This document shows, piece by piece, positions 41,665 through 53,701 of a stretch of 64,000 nt of DNA. How positions within the stretch are numbered: position 1 is the first letter of the stretch; each line of letters starts with the position of its first letter. A model generated the notes under the pieces. It saw only the letters and a program-made list of their open reading frames with translations. It had not been told where the DNA came from and searched no databases. The translations under genes were made by a program, and so were the position numbers. This DNA is from Hawksworthiomyces lignivorus (lineage: Eukaryota; Ascomycota; Sordariomycetes; Ophiostomatales; Ophiostomataceae): the NCBI GenBank assembly GCA_002917075.1, contig NTMA01000027.1, forward strand, positions 186,001-250,000. Reading direction: 5' to 3'.

Positions 41665-44315
41665 CATCTTGGAGACGGCTTTTTCGACAAATTTAACACT
41701 TTCGATCTCACTCTCTGAAAAACTAATGTTAAGCTGAAGATTTAGCATGGCAAACAAATTTACCAAAATAATTTTCGGTCCGTGAAAAGTGGGTAAAACG
41801 GAAGAGCTAAGGCGGTTAACTCGCTACCTCATGGAGGAAGCCGCGGAGACGCTGTTCCTGAAGTAAGCCTCACCCAAGAGTAACAGAGTTGGATTAGTGT
41901 TTATATCCGCACTGAATCCTAACAAAGAAAAAAATCGGCCGAACTATTTGTTGCGGCACCAAAAATTTAAATTTAAAAAGCATATACCGGAATTCATTTG
42001 TGCTGTATCAGGCACCGATTTTGACATTCTGTTGCGTTGATAGGACAAACACAAGACAGAGACGGATCTTGGAACGGTATCATAGATATTTATATAGAAA
42101 GAGGAGAACGAAAAGAGGTTTGAGATAGCTCTATAAAAGCGGAGTCGTCTGCCTTGTAAGGCAGAGTGTATGTGGGTACGTTATGTGGATGTCGGCTCGG
42201 AGCGTACTCGAGGGATCGACTGTAGCTTAGGAAGTCGGCGATTCGGTGATCGCGGCGAGCTCTCGCTGAGGATAGGAAAATTTGAAGTAACAAAGACTCT
42301 CATATTTTGCATGACATTCGAAAACACACAGTAATCGGGACAAATTAGCTGGTAGTGGACTGCCAAGGACCGGGACCAATTCAAACAACTCCCGAGTTTT
42401 CCCCAGCCGGCGTGGGAGGCAACCAGACTGTTGGTATGCCGGAAACAACGTGGTCAACGTGGTGCTGAAAATAGATGGTCTACGGGGATCGGGATTCACC
42501 AAACAGCAAAATTTTGCCCAGTCTGATGACTGAGTTGCCTGTTAGGGATTTGTTTCACACGTGGCCCCCATGTGAGAGGTTTCGCATTATTCCGTAGTTA
42601 ACTCTAAGGATACCTTCTTCCACACTTTTGATCCACATTATTTGTCCAATAGGATTACACGGCACAAATAAATTAAACTTATATACGCATTCCACGAGGC
42701 CTGGCTGACTCGCTACATCAACGACCATTGTACTAACCATACCTCCGAACTTCCGCTAAGGAAATACAGAATTCCCTGGAGCACCTTATTTCCACCGGAG
42801 AAGAAACTTCACTGTTCCTGTTCCAGAACACCTCCGTTGAATCTAAAAAGAGCCCCGAATTTGGCCCCATAGTAACGCGGCTCCGGGATCGATTTTTCGT
42901 TATTTAACCCAGATTTCCGAGATCTTGACCCTGAGATCTTGCCTCTGAGGTTTTGCCCCTGGGGTCATACTAACTTTCGTCCGCGCCGGACGCACTCGGC
43001 AATCTGGATTTGAAGATAATTTTGACTGAACGTTTTCTAAATCCAGTTAATGTCCGGTGCAATGCTGTAGCCTGCGGCTGATTTATACCCGAATGACACG
43101 ACCACCACATGCAGCCACATCTGTGGCGAGTGGCACAGAAGATTAGCTTCAGTATTCCCAGGAACTTCAAGAAATAACAAGACACTTTTGATATTTTAGT
43201 TGACCAACGGGGGGGAACACCGGATGATGCGCCAGGGGTTATTTAATTTCTCGCGTCGCCATTGTCACGATGCATTACCGAGGCATTAGTACAATGTACT
43301 AGTGATGGATATTTGTAAAATCAGATTCCTAGTAGTAAGATGCATAATGTAGCGTAAGAATCAAGGAAGTATGCATCTATAATTTGCTGCAGGACAATCA
43401 TTGTTAGATCTTATATAGCTGTGGAAATAAGACAGGACCTCGGGTGGCCAACACTAAGATAGTATCATATAGCGAACCAACCATTGAATATCAACATGCA
43501 ACATCTCCACCAAGAAACACCCGCTTTCTAGTTTCCCCGTTTGGTGATCTAGGAGCGGGGAAAGTGGGAGGCGAAAATGCGGAGAGAAGGATATAGCAAG
43601 CCCCAGAAGCTTCGGCAGCTTTGGTTCTGAAACCTTAGTTTTTTCGTATTTCTAAACAGGAATGTATTATTTCTTTACATCACAACATATAGAAATCAGT
43701 AGGACGTACTAGTATCTGAATATATTTAAACTTAGCGCGTTGAGACTTACCTTGTCCAAGAGCATGAAGTTGCTGTCGAGGAATTGAGTTGGCATGAAAA
43801 GTAGAAAAGAATACAATATTGCATTATCGCTTGGCTCTTCAACTGCAGTTGAGTAATTAGAGCATTGTATAAACTCGAGGCTCTAGATAAATAATTATTT
43901 CTAATCTCTAATGGAACTTGGAAAGATACGGACAAGTCTAGGATAACTTTACGCCGCATCTTCCACGAAAGCCGCAAACACAACAACTTATAGGCTACTT
44001 CATGAACAATTAACGAGGACAGGAAATTTTATGAGAGAGGTACATCAACTTGACCTGATTACACATCGTTTTGGGAGAAATAATGAAGTTACTGATTGAC
44101 CTAAGTACGAAGAGGGTGAAAAAAAGACGTTAAGCGAAGCATGGTGATATTGATTCTAAGCTCCCTTCTGTCATCTACACACTCTGCAAGGCGGGAGCAA
44201 GATCAATAGCAAAAATAAGAGCATATTTCCACAGCAACTTATCACAGGCTATTCGGTATCCCATTTGTCGAAATTTCGGATTAAATCTAGACAAAAGAGG
44301 CTTGTAAGCTTGCGG
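41665..44315. other. Gene-poor spacer with short repeats
   Basis: About 2.7 kb with only short, unsupported readings. It contains a three-copy 14-nt imperfect tandem repeat (42919-42960) and a near-palindrome TAGTACA-a-TGTACTA (43287-43301). Two isolated CCTCGG-type hexamers (43278, 43438) lie far from any gene start. It may hold decayed mobile DNA, but I cannot name a family. Confidence 0.45.
42919..42960. repeat. Three-copy 14-nt imperfect tandem repeat
   Basis: The units are GAGATCTTGACCCT, GAGATCTTGCCTCT and GAGGTTTTGCCCCT in direct succession. Confidence 0.7.
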
Positions 44316-46171
44316 TTAAACAGGATGCACTGCCATTGACAAAACAAACTTACCATAGTAAAGCCGCATGCCCTCGAGATGAGCCGTCATTTCCATTCGC
44401 TCATCAATCGCATGCGCGTTAAGCCTCGTTCCGTCGCGCGATGGTGTGTAGCGGTATATGTTTTTCGTCACGTTCCAATAATGAACCGTGTCCGTATTGC
44501 CGGTCATGATGTTCCCAACTGGGACAACCGTCTTGCCACGTCCGCTCTCTGTGGTTTCAAATACATGCCGTAGAGTTCCACTGAACACAGCCCACACGCC
44601 ATTGTTGTCCGTCGGGGATATCGGCGCCGGGTCAAGCGTCTGTGTGGCCATCATGGAGAGGACGCCAGCGTTTCCTGCCGTCTTATTGTCCACACTGTGC
44701 TTGCCGGACGCTGCGAGGCCTCTAAGGTCGAGATTGTATTTGTGCGCAACTCTGCCGAGGGTATCATAGATGTGCTGATTCACGAATTCGACCGATTCGT
44801 GCAGTGCTATCCGGTGGTTGACCGTGATCTGTACCGTTTCAGGAAGCGCGTTGACCTTAATGCCGCCGGTGATGACGTCGACGGCCTGGCTCGTCTGCAC
44901 CAACCACTGCTCGTCGGTCGCCTCCGCGGCGAGTTTCCTGGCGATCGCGTGCTCGTCAGCGTGGCGCAGCGCACGGCGCAGCCACGGCTGGACCCGGCCG
45001 GGGGAGTATTTTGCGCGGCACTCTAAGACGCGGCGGAAAGGACTGGTCTGCGGCAGCCGTGGGACGTAAGGGCGGGCCTCCAGCGCGCGCACGGCGTCTG
45101 CCATGATGCCAATGCCCGTGTGTGGCGGCGGACGCGAGCTGTGGCCGCCCTGGACGGCGAGCGTGAGCTGGACGTCGTGGTACCCCTTCTCGCCGACGCC
45201 CGGGCACGCGTACAAGACGTCGTCGCCGAGACTCTGCACGCCCATGCCGCCCTCGTCCAGGGCGAGCAGGAAAGCGCCGCGGCCCCATTCAGCAACCAGC
45301 GCGGCGCTCAGCTCTGTCGCGCCCTGTCTACCGCCTGTCTCCTCGTCGAAGCCAAAGGCCAGCACAATGGTGCGGCGCGGGGAAAAGTCTTGCGCGAGAA
45401 GATCCTCGATGGCAGAGAGGACGCCGACGAGAACGTTTTTGCAGTCTGCTGAGCCGCGACCCCAGAGGAAAGAGCCATCGTAGTGGCCAGCATAGGGGGG
45501 ATAAGTCCACGGCGACGAGGCGTCCGCCGGAACGACATCCTGATGGGCCATAAAGAGGATGGGTTTCAGGCCAGAGACGCTGCCCTTGAGCGTGTAGAGA
45601 AGGCCATAGCGGTTGATCTTTTGCAACTGGAATTGCGCGTGCCTGTAACCGGATCAGTTCCATACATCATTTTGAGCGAGATGAAACGCAAGTTGAAAGG
45701 ACGGGCGGATACGCGCACTTACACAAGCGGGAAGAGCTGTTCCAAGACACGATGGAGTTCTGCAAAGACGGCCCACCGCGGATCCTCGTCGACACTTCCG
45801 TTGTCATCGTAGCTCTCAGTCGGCACCTGCACAGCAGCAGAGAGACGCTTGACCTGCAGCGCCAGCTGAGCAGGCCTCATCAAGTGCTCGCTTGGCTGGA
45901 GGCCATCGTCTTGAGGGAGAAAAACTCCTGGTAGTGGGCACCAGCTATCATCCCCAGGAGCGTGATGCGGCACACCTGAAAACTCCGTAGTACAGTGTCT
46001 GATTCTCGAGATTAGAGAAGAAGCACCGCGTGCGGGAAATTGAAAGAGAACAGCGGTGGTACAGAGCAGGAATAACAGCAAAAGTAGACGCCGACGCTGT
46101 GGCTGCTTGCTTCCCCAAACAGGCTGCTTGGCACGGCCAAGACCAAGCTCTAATTGAACTTTATCCATCAT
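44316..46171 (-). CDS. M20 peptidase, vacuolar carboxypeptidase S-like, two exons
   Basis: A zinc carboxypeptidase related to yeast Cps1, 591 aa. Exons are 46171-45723 and 45642-44316, joined across an 80-nt intron (45722-45643) to read LFPLV-HAQFQLQKIN. A basic N-terminus is followed by one membrane segment (RRRLLLLLFLLCTTAVLFQF), giving the type-II signal-anchor layout of carboxypeptidase S, which is sorted to the vacuole. Metal and catalytic residues are in MAHQDVVPA, WGRGSADCKN (bridging Asp) and DEETGG (general base Glu). The dimerisation domain starts at QGGHSSRPPPHTG, and the last metal ligand is probably the His in NAHAIDERM. It releases C-terminal residues from peptides. The coding GC content is higher than in the flanking spacers. 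Confidence 0.92.
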
Positions 46172-47880
46172 TGATTTGGTATCCCAAAGAAGATACCATG
46201 CGTACGAATAGGGAGCAGTGTACCTCGTTGTCTCTAAATCTGTAGTTGCGGGGGTAGTGTCCTTCGGCTAGCGAGCACGCACCCTTCACCAAAGAAGAGC
46301 TGGGCGTGCTGTGGAATAGATGCTCGTAATTCCGGCCGATAGAGGCCCTGTGTTGGTGTGAAGAATCAAATGTACGAAGGATGAGATATGAGCAATAGCG
46401 GGTCCCACTACGTCACATGCGAACTACGAGTAATACAGCGGATACGATTTCACAAGTACGTGTACCGACGCAATTTCCTAAATAGGCAAGTCGCAAGTCC
46501 TTTATGATAGATGGAATCCCACACGGTGCGATTCGCATTTATGAAATTCATGATGGCCTTTATCGGATACACAAAGCTACTCTCCCCGCTTCTAGGGATG
46601 GTGGTGGTGAAGCAAACACAGCATCCAATGAGGGTGTGATCGGCAAACTTGGCTCTAATTGGAAGAGTAAAATGCGTGGCTGATTTGGGCCACAAAAGTT
46701 TCTCGGAAATTTTTTGGATCTTTTTCCTTACCTGGGCTATTCCTACTTCTCCTACCCAGCCTTGTATTCTTTCGGCTCCAAACAATTCTCTATATTTTGC
46801 TTAGTCATTGACAGTAGCTTGTTCCTCTATCTGTGGGCACTGCTGTATCCTTGGGACACTTGAAAAGTATTATTCACAAATAAGTCAGCGAAGGCTACTC
46901 CGACTTCATCTCTCTTCCTGTGTCAACTTTTCTAGCTTTATTTTTTATCCTCTTAAAATAGAACCTCTAGGATATTTGATAGGGAAAGCATTTTAAATTC
47001 CACATTTCTACAGGGTTTCCGCTCTTCACGCAACATATCTGAACTCAACAGTATTCCTCATATTATGCAAACAGTATTAGCATGACTATGTCAGGTGACC
47101 TATTGGTGACTAGGCATAATCTCAACAGGTGAAATACGTGTGTTTAACCGGAGTACTCTTCATTGTTGTAAGCATAACGTGTGCGTGACTTGTCAAGTCA
47201 GTTTGAGTAGAGCCATTGATTAGGAGAGGCCAAAAGAGATATCCTAGAGGGAGGCAGAGCGAGGAGCCCTCTCTATATAGTGCTATATACAGTGTATCAC
47301 CACGGTATTCAAGTGATAGGCATACGGTATCAACCTATAGGCATGGTATTATATAAGCACTGCTCAACAGAAGGAAGGGAATGGAGAAAGGCACCGTCGG
47401 AATGGATTGCTTCAAGCCAGTCTTCTTTAAAACAAGATGCAATAGCACACTTGCAGAAAGTTATGAAGAAGAACCTACGCGACTTAGTTTTGCATAGAGA
47501 CAAAACGCGAAGAAATTTCAATAAAGCAATTTGGTCCAGCTTATCTGCGGATCTAACACTAGGATGATTTCATCGAGAGCTGCAGAATATGCATCTATGG
47601 GGTCAATGCCCGGATATCCTGGACCAGCCATGGAGAAGCCCCTGTAGAGACGGAAGGCTCAGCCTAGATTGATATTATAAGAAAATCGTATTTGTTCTCT
47701 CGTTATTCCGCTAGCATCGTCTCCTAGATTTTATAAAATTAAAGTGACCTTCACGCCATAATACAAGACAGAAGATTACGTGCAGTTATTATAAGTTTAA
47801 ATACACTATTTTAACTACAGAAGTAACGAAGACCTTAATTTTCATAACATAATGCAGAACCCTGCTGTAATCCCTGCGCT

Positions 47881-47900
47881 GTAGCGTCGTGAGACGCTAC
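47881..47900. repeat. Short perfect hairpin GTAGCGTC-GTGA-GACGCTAC
   Basis: An 8-nt stem and 4-nt loop in the gene desert, G/C-rich compared with its surroundings. No neighbouring gene end makes it an obvious terminator. Confidence 0.5.
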
Positions 47901-48476
47901 GGCTCTACACCCGCTTTTAATTCAACTCGTATACTACCCAGGGAGTCTCATTTTACGCCTCCCCAATTTTCAATTTTACATGTCAGAAGTAAGGGGACTC
48001 AAAAGACATTGTTGAGTAAAATCGTCAATGATAAGAAGGGAGTTATTTTGGGTGGGAAACCCCTGAGCAGACAACAGATTGATACAAGTCTTTCTTGTTA
48101 GCCTAGGGAAGGGTGAGGTTCCAAAAATGGATCTGCCGCTCAATAATCCAATTACACTTCAAGTAGAGCCGCTGTTGTAGCTGTGGCTTGCCCAGTCTTT
48201 GGCAAGATGGTTATTAGCACTAACCGAAAACAGAATTGTTCAAATGATAAAATACAGCGGCTGACCACGGCAAAATGCAGCTAAGAATTCTGTCCTTGCG
48301 GACGCTTGCTGTCTTGGGACAAAAGACGAGCAAGCAAGTTTAACTTTTATCTAAAAAATGCAAGACCTATTTGAAGACTCTAAGCATATGGTCCACAAGA
48401 TGCTTGTGCAATGTTGCTCAAAAGACTTTTGAAACTCGGGTGCGTTTTCCATTGGACCTCTTGATTTTTGGATCAG

Positions 48477-48645
48477 CTAAGGTGGAGGGAACCGCCCACC
48501 CTCTACACAAAAAGGTTGAGACACCCAAATATATATTTTTCCCTCTATAATACTCTAGTATCCTGACTTTCGACCAGCTACTAGGGGAAAATAGGGCGAT
48601 CGATTTGGGTGTCTCAACCTTTTTGGGGGAGGGGTGCCGCCTTAG
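48477..48645. mobile_element. MITE-like non-coding element with terminal inverted repeats
   Basis: A 23-nt perfect inverted repeat has arms at 48508-48530 and 48603-48625 (core GGTTGAGACACCCAAAT and its complement). Outer ends CTAAGGTGG (48477-48485) and CCGCCTTAG (48637-48645) also pair with one mismatch, and the inner part pairs imperfectly (TTTTTCCCT against AGGGGAAAA). The element is about 169 nt, non-coding and able to fold along its length, as miniature inverted-repeat transposable elements do. I do not see a clear target-site duplication, and the exact ends are uncertain. Confidence 0.6.
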
Positions 48646-50763
48646 GCATTGTGTTGCCACCTCAGAAGTAATGAGGCTCAACAAAGTGGGTCCAAGAACA
48701 TTGCTCGAATTAGCGCACGGTGGCGTTTTTGCGCCTATTTTACTGGCGATAGTGATAGACTACGCTTGCCCAGTATGAACGTCCGCCTCAAATAATCCCG
48801 TTTTCAATATTGCAACCTTGACAAGATTGTTTGTTTGAGCCATTAGCTTTGCATCGTGTACAAGGATCGTGGAAGCACCGAGTGGAACGGAAAAAAACTT
48901 TCTACCAATCATAGTGAAAGGCTCAAAGATACGCATGGTTATAAATACAGAGAGAGCGAGGTTGAAGGACACTATGGGCTACATTGCGAAAAACTATGCT
49001 CGCCTTCATTATCAGTGCCTCCATTTCCACCATGAGCATCCCAGTTTCATCATTACTACTATCTTAACGTTGAAAATGAGGAAAGTAGACCTAGGGCTAT
49101 TTCTCTAGCTGTCAGGTTTATAGCGTAGCGAGAGGATCTGAAAGCTTTGCACGTACCAAAAAAAAAAGTAGAAATGAGAGCGCGATCTAGATCGCATCTT
49201 CTCGACGACCTCAACCAATATAATATTTCCAATACCTTCATAAATAATACTTTATTATCGCTAGTCTCAGGGAATAAACAGAAATATGCCTACAGGTCTT
49301 ACAATTTGAGGCTACTATAACGGAAACCCTTATCGGAAACAGCGTCAACACTCACAAGGATACCGGAAGAGATTTCTGAGCACAACATCAGCGCACAAGC
49401 GTTTCTAAGAGTACAGTGGCAAATCTATCAAGAGAATAGAGAAATAATGGGCAATCCGTCACTAGAATTTGATCACTAGAATTTGAGCTCTGGACATCCA
49501 TCTTGCATATGCTTATTTCCTGCTCTATTATTAACCTCTCCTACAGTATACAAAATGCATCTAGTACAGTTTGGTTGGGCAACCCTGAAACTAATATGCA
49601 TAATATTTGTTATGCGTGCGAATGGCTTTCGGCTCTTGAAGCATGCGATAGGCCGCAATGGACATGGTTGTATTCTTAAACGCCCCGTCTTGCACTAGAC
49701 TTTATTCGGTAGAGGACGCCCATTACCAGACTGCGAATAAAACGAATTAGTATGGAAAAGATGTCGCGCGAAGATTTTTTTCCTTTCTTTCCTCCCCCAA
49801 AGAGCTAATCATGCCGATATGAATTCCATGTATTTATAGAAATTAGAGAACCTAATGGCAGACTTTGTTGCCGCCAGAAATCCCCGGGAGGCTATTTGTT
49901 GTTGCGCTTTCCTAGTTATCCTACCCAGATCTAGGTCTCTTAGGCTGACCAAGGCGGACCATGGCTACGACTATATCGTAGGATCGCGTTGATTGCAATT
50001 TCGAGGCACTAAGGTGTCTGCCTTACACTTGCGCTCGTTGTAAAGTAGACTAACATTTTCTGTTGCCAGACACTAATTTTCTTCGGTACCTTTCCTTTGC
50101 CATGAACGAGTAGACTGCTGCAGGGCTAGCTGTTTTGAGTATGGGTTTTAATCGTTGCTTTCTTCCCTTCCTATCATGTTTGGTACTTCAAGTTCAGCTG
50201 ACAGGGATGTGTTGACGCCCGTCAATAAATGTAGGGATGGATTCCACCCTACATATCTTGAGCTCTGTACTTCCTTTCGACGTCTTGCCAATACGCATCG
50301 TATCATATCATCTAAGTGAGAGTGTGTACCGGGATTGTGGCCCGAGAGTAGTCCCTTTCTCATAAAATCAAAGACACGAAAATACTTGTCCCGAAACGTA
50401 GTTAAATTATTCTTGACTTCTGTGCTAAGGTTATTTTGTCTAACCCCCCTTCTCCCTCCCTCCTCCTCGTGCCTTTCGTTTCTGCTCTGTCTGTTATCTT
50501 GCCGCTAGTAGGTATTTTCTCTGGGTTTAAAGAGAAGACATCTACAACCTTCTTCATCTCTTTTGATTTCTTTCCTTTCTTTACTTCTTCCAAAATTCTG
50601 TGCTCTAAGTCGTGGGCAGCGACAGTTGAACGAGGCAGTTCATTTCATTCTTTATTGTTTACACCGCCTTTAACTTGAAATATATTTGCTACCCAACTGT
50701 CTCACATTTTCAAGTATTCGCTTTCTATTCAAACCTTGGCTGTTCCTCGGTCATCTCGCAATC

Positions 50764-52955
50764 ATGTTGTTCCGAAATCCACAAGCCCTCTTGTGGCTTC
50801 CATTACTTGGATCTCTAGTACAGGCAACCGATATTGTATACGTCACCGACCTTGCTATCTACACACTTTTAGTGAGTGCCGACAAGTAAAATATCATGAT
50901 GTAGAATATTCAATTGCTGATGAATCGAGGCAATAGGCACCATGCGCCAGAGGTCCTATTAGCATTAATGTTATGGAGATGACATACCAAAATTGCCCCG
51001 AATCTGTCACAGATCTCCAGTCATGTGTCTGCTCTAAGAACAACTACTTCGCTTCCTTATCCGCTGCCATAGCAGCTGGCGTCAGCAATGATTGTGGGTC
51101 AACTGCCAGTGCTGACCAAAGCTCTGCTTCGGCTGTCTTCAGCGCCTACTGCAACCAGGACCATGTTGTTACATTTCCAACCCCATCTATTCCAGTGAGC
51201 CAATATATCACTGACATCCCGGAAATTGCTTACCTCGCGCCATGTGCCAGAAGCGAGGTATCAATTGCTGTTATGGAAATGGTATAGACTACTTGATTCT
51301 TGTTGTGTTGCATTATGTGTTCTGTATTCCTACTCACGTCCTTATAGCCATATACACTGTGCCCTCGTGATGCGCCCGACCTAGCCACCTGTGTGTGCCA
51401 GAAGAACCAGAACTCACTCATGGTCAGCCAGAGCATTAATGCAGGGGTTGCTACCGCATGTTCGTCCCACAAGGCCGATATCTCGTCGGCCCAGGCCTTC
51501 TTTGCAGCCTATTGCGATCTTAACTCGGGAGATTCGAAGTTTCCTGTAGCATCTAACCCACCTGGCGACAGTACGACAATAACACAAAATCCTTACCAGC
51601 TATTGTGTAGCAACTGCTAACTTTCGGCAGTGTCGTACTATATTACCGATATGCCTCAATACAGCTCTTTAGTTCCGTGTGCTAGAACTGCAGTATCCTT
51701 GGCATTACTTTATGTACGATTTTAGCCCAGCAATTGCTTTGCCCTCTTTACATCCATAACATATTTCATAAGCTAATAGCGCAGAACATAAACCAACTCT
51801 GCCCTAACGGACCGCAGCAGCTTGCGTCTTGTGCCTGCATTAAAGAAAGCATGTCTGCCTTCGTCTCAAATCAACTCACAGTTAATATTCATGGCCAATG
51901 CTCGACCAATGATGTGGCCGACGTTTCATCTGCTTTAAATGTAAGATTGATGGCAAGAATAATATTCTCAAGAATGCACTAACTTTCTTAAGGTCTTGGG
52001 TCTTTATTGTAGCGCTGCTAAAAAGCAAGCGGTCGTTACTGGTGTTACAGCATCTGGTAGGGAAGAGGCCCCGACTTCCTACTTTGTTGAAATAAATGCT
52101 AACTAGGCGGTAGTCTCTCAAACACTGCCATATGCCGCACCGACTGCCACTAGTGGAGGATCAAGCCCCACAAGCACTTCTGGCAGTGCGCCGGGAGGAA
52201 GCGAGAGTGGGAGTGGGAGCGGAAGCGGCAATTCCAGCGGTGGCAACAGCAACGGGGGTTCCAGCGGCAATGGCGGTGGGACTTCCAAGTCTCACACGGG
52301 CGCTATTGTTGGTGCTGTCGTTGGCGTCGTGGTCGGCTTGAGTGCCCTTGGTATCGTCGGCTATTTTGTTTTTCGCCATTCCCGACGAAACAGAAATCGG
52401 CCACCAGCAAATAACATGCAGCAGCAAGCCAACCTGTCTCCCCCAAACAACTCGGGTGGTATAGCTGAATTGGCCAGGAAGCCTGTAGTCGGCGCAGAGA
52501 TAATCCCACCGAGCCCCGCTGTGGCGGTCGGAAAAAGCATCCATCCTCAGTCGTCTCCCATGCCTAGCATCTCCCCTGTCTCAGGTTACCAAAGTCAAAG
52601 CTCGCCGCCTCCTGTCTACTCACAAAACAGTGCATATCCACAACCACCGCTTCCTTCACAAGCCGAGCTGCAAGGCCAGATGTACTCCCCAAATGGTGCC
52701 GACCTAACGCAGAGCCATGCCGAGCTCCAGGGTCAACAGGCGCCGAACGTCGCGTCGCAACAGGCTGAATTGCAGGGCCATCCAGTATATAGCCAAGCTG
52801 TCTCGTACGCTCCGCAACAACAGCAGCCGATATACCAAGCCGACTCCATACCGATTCAACCACACAGCGAACTTCCTTCGACGTCAGGAATGCCAGCTAG
52901 CTCAGGATCTGTGCCGCAATCTTACTCAGAGTTGGATAGTGCTGGCGGTCATTAG
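50764..52955 (+). CDS. Membrane protein with three tandem Cys-rich ectodomain repeats and a proline/glutamine-rich tail, seven exons
   Basis: A predicted single-pass cell-surface protein of 606 aa. Exons are 50764-50871, 50937-51281, 51348-51570, 51631-51713, 51785-51940, 51993-52056 and 52114-52955. A signal peptide (LLWLPLLGSLVQA) is followed by three copies of a module that begins Y-(I)TD-hydrophobic, then L-x-PCA, CP, LxSCxC, a further Cys, and a YC end (modules near 26-120, 130-235, 240-330). A Ser/Gly-rich linker then leads to one membrane segment (GAIVGAVVGVVVGLSALGIV), a basic stop (RHSRRNRNR) and a cytoplasmic tail rich in Pro, Gln and Ser with three AELQGQ/H motifs. This resembles an unnamed fungal surface-protein family. 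The module is not a CFEM domain as far as I can tell. Function is unknown; adhesion or wall sensing would fit. Confidence 0.82.
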
Positions 52956-53701
52956 CCTCATGTTTAATGATTGCTGAGAATATTTCGAGCATATTTTTCC
53001 GTTGGTGTGTAAAATATTTTCTCTGTACGGGCTACTTATAACTATATAATATATAATAATACATGAACCCTCGCGTGTAGCTTTGCATTCTATAGGCTCC
53101 AATTACAAGGCCAGCAGCGAGCAGGTCCGTATTATACACCGTTAGCGCTGTCGAAGAAGTCTTTAGTAAGAGTACTTGGAAGACTAAAAATGAATCTATA
53201 CGTGATAGAGTGTGGTGGCAGCTGCGGAACACGCTACATTCGAAGAGAGGCAAAAGGAGGATTACGAGTGATTTCGCAAACGGATCTTTTTAATATGTAT
53301 ATTTATAGTTTCGTTCCGTTATAAAATGAGTATTGAGAGCTTTATTCTCTAACATCTTGAGGGTGTCTTTCCAATATGACAGAAATGTAGTGTAGTAAAT
53401 TATGCAGATGAGAAAGCAACCAACATATTTAGGCGAAAATGTAGAAAGTATGAAAACCAAAACCATTAGGCAGAATGTGGAAAATAAAACAAAAAGAAGT
53501 AAGTAAAAGAAAAAATTGTATCAAAAATGGTATACTCAAGTCATCAAGCATATCTCATGAAACGCATTGCAGACTTCCGACATTTTCATCGCCGACCGTG
53601 TGGTCGATCTAATCGTGTCTTTTCTACCGCTTCATTCTAGGGTCTCTGCGGCTAAGTAGCTTAATGTCCTGTTCTCTGACCCCGATCACGTCTTATGGGA
53701 T
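52956..53701. other. Convergent intergenic region
   Basis: 746 nt of AT-rich sequence between two gene ends. I see nothing recognisable. Confidence 0.5.

Larger units (their letters stand above)
46172..50763. other. 4.6-kb gene desert
   Basis: AT-rich DNA with no supported gene. A 95-aa open frame at 47280-47567 and several shorter ones match nothing I recognise. It contains a perfect 8-nt-stem hairpin (47881-47900) and a MITE-like hairpin element (48477-48645). No tRNA-like fold or B-box was found by eye. Confidence 0.5.

Noticed and set aside
42041..42502. Possible LTR or retroelement remnant in the 42-kb spacer.
   Set aside because: No paired long repeat, primer-binding site or reverse-transcriptase-like translation could be seen.
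43747..43986. A minus-strand open frame of 79 aa ending at a good-looking GTAAGT donor.
   Set aside because: No motif, no partner exon found downstream with a sensible product, and it is surrounded by gene-poor AT-rich DNA.
47280..47567. A 95-aa plus-strand open frame in the gene desert.
   Set aside because: The protein matches nothing I recognise, and length alone is expected by chance in 4.6 kb of spacer.
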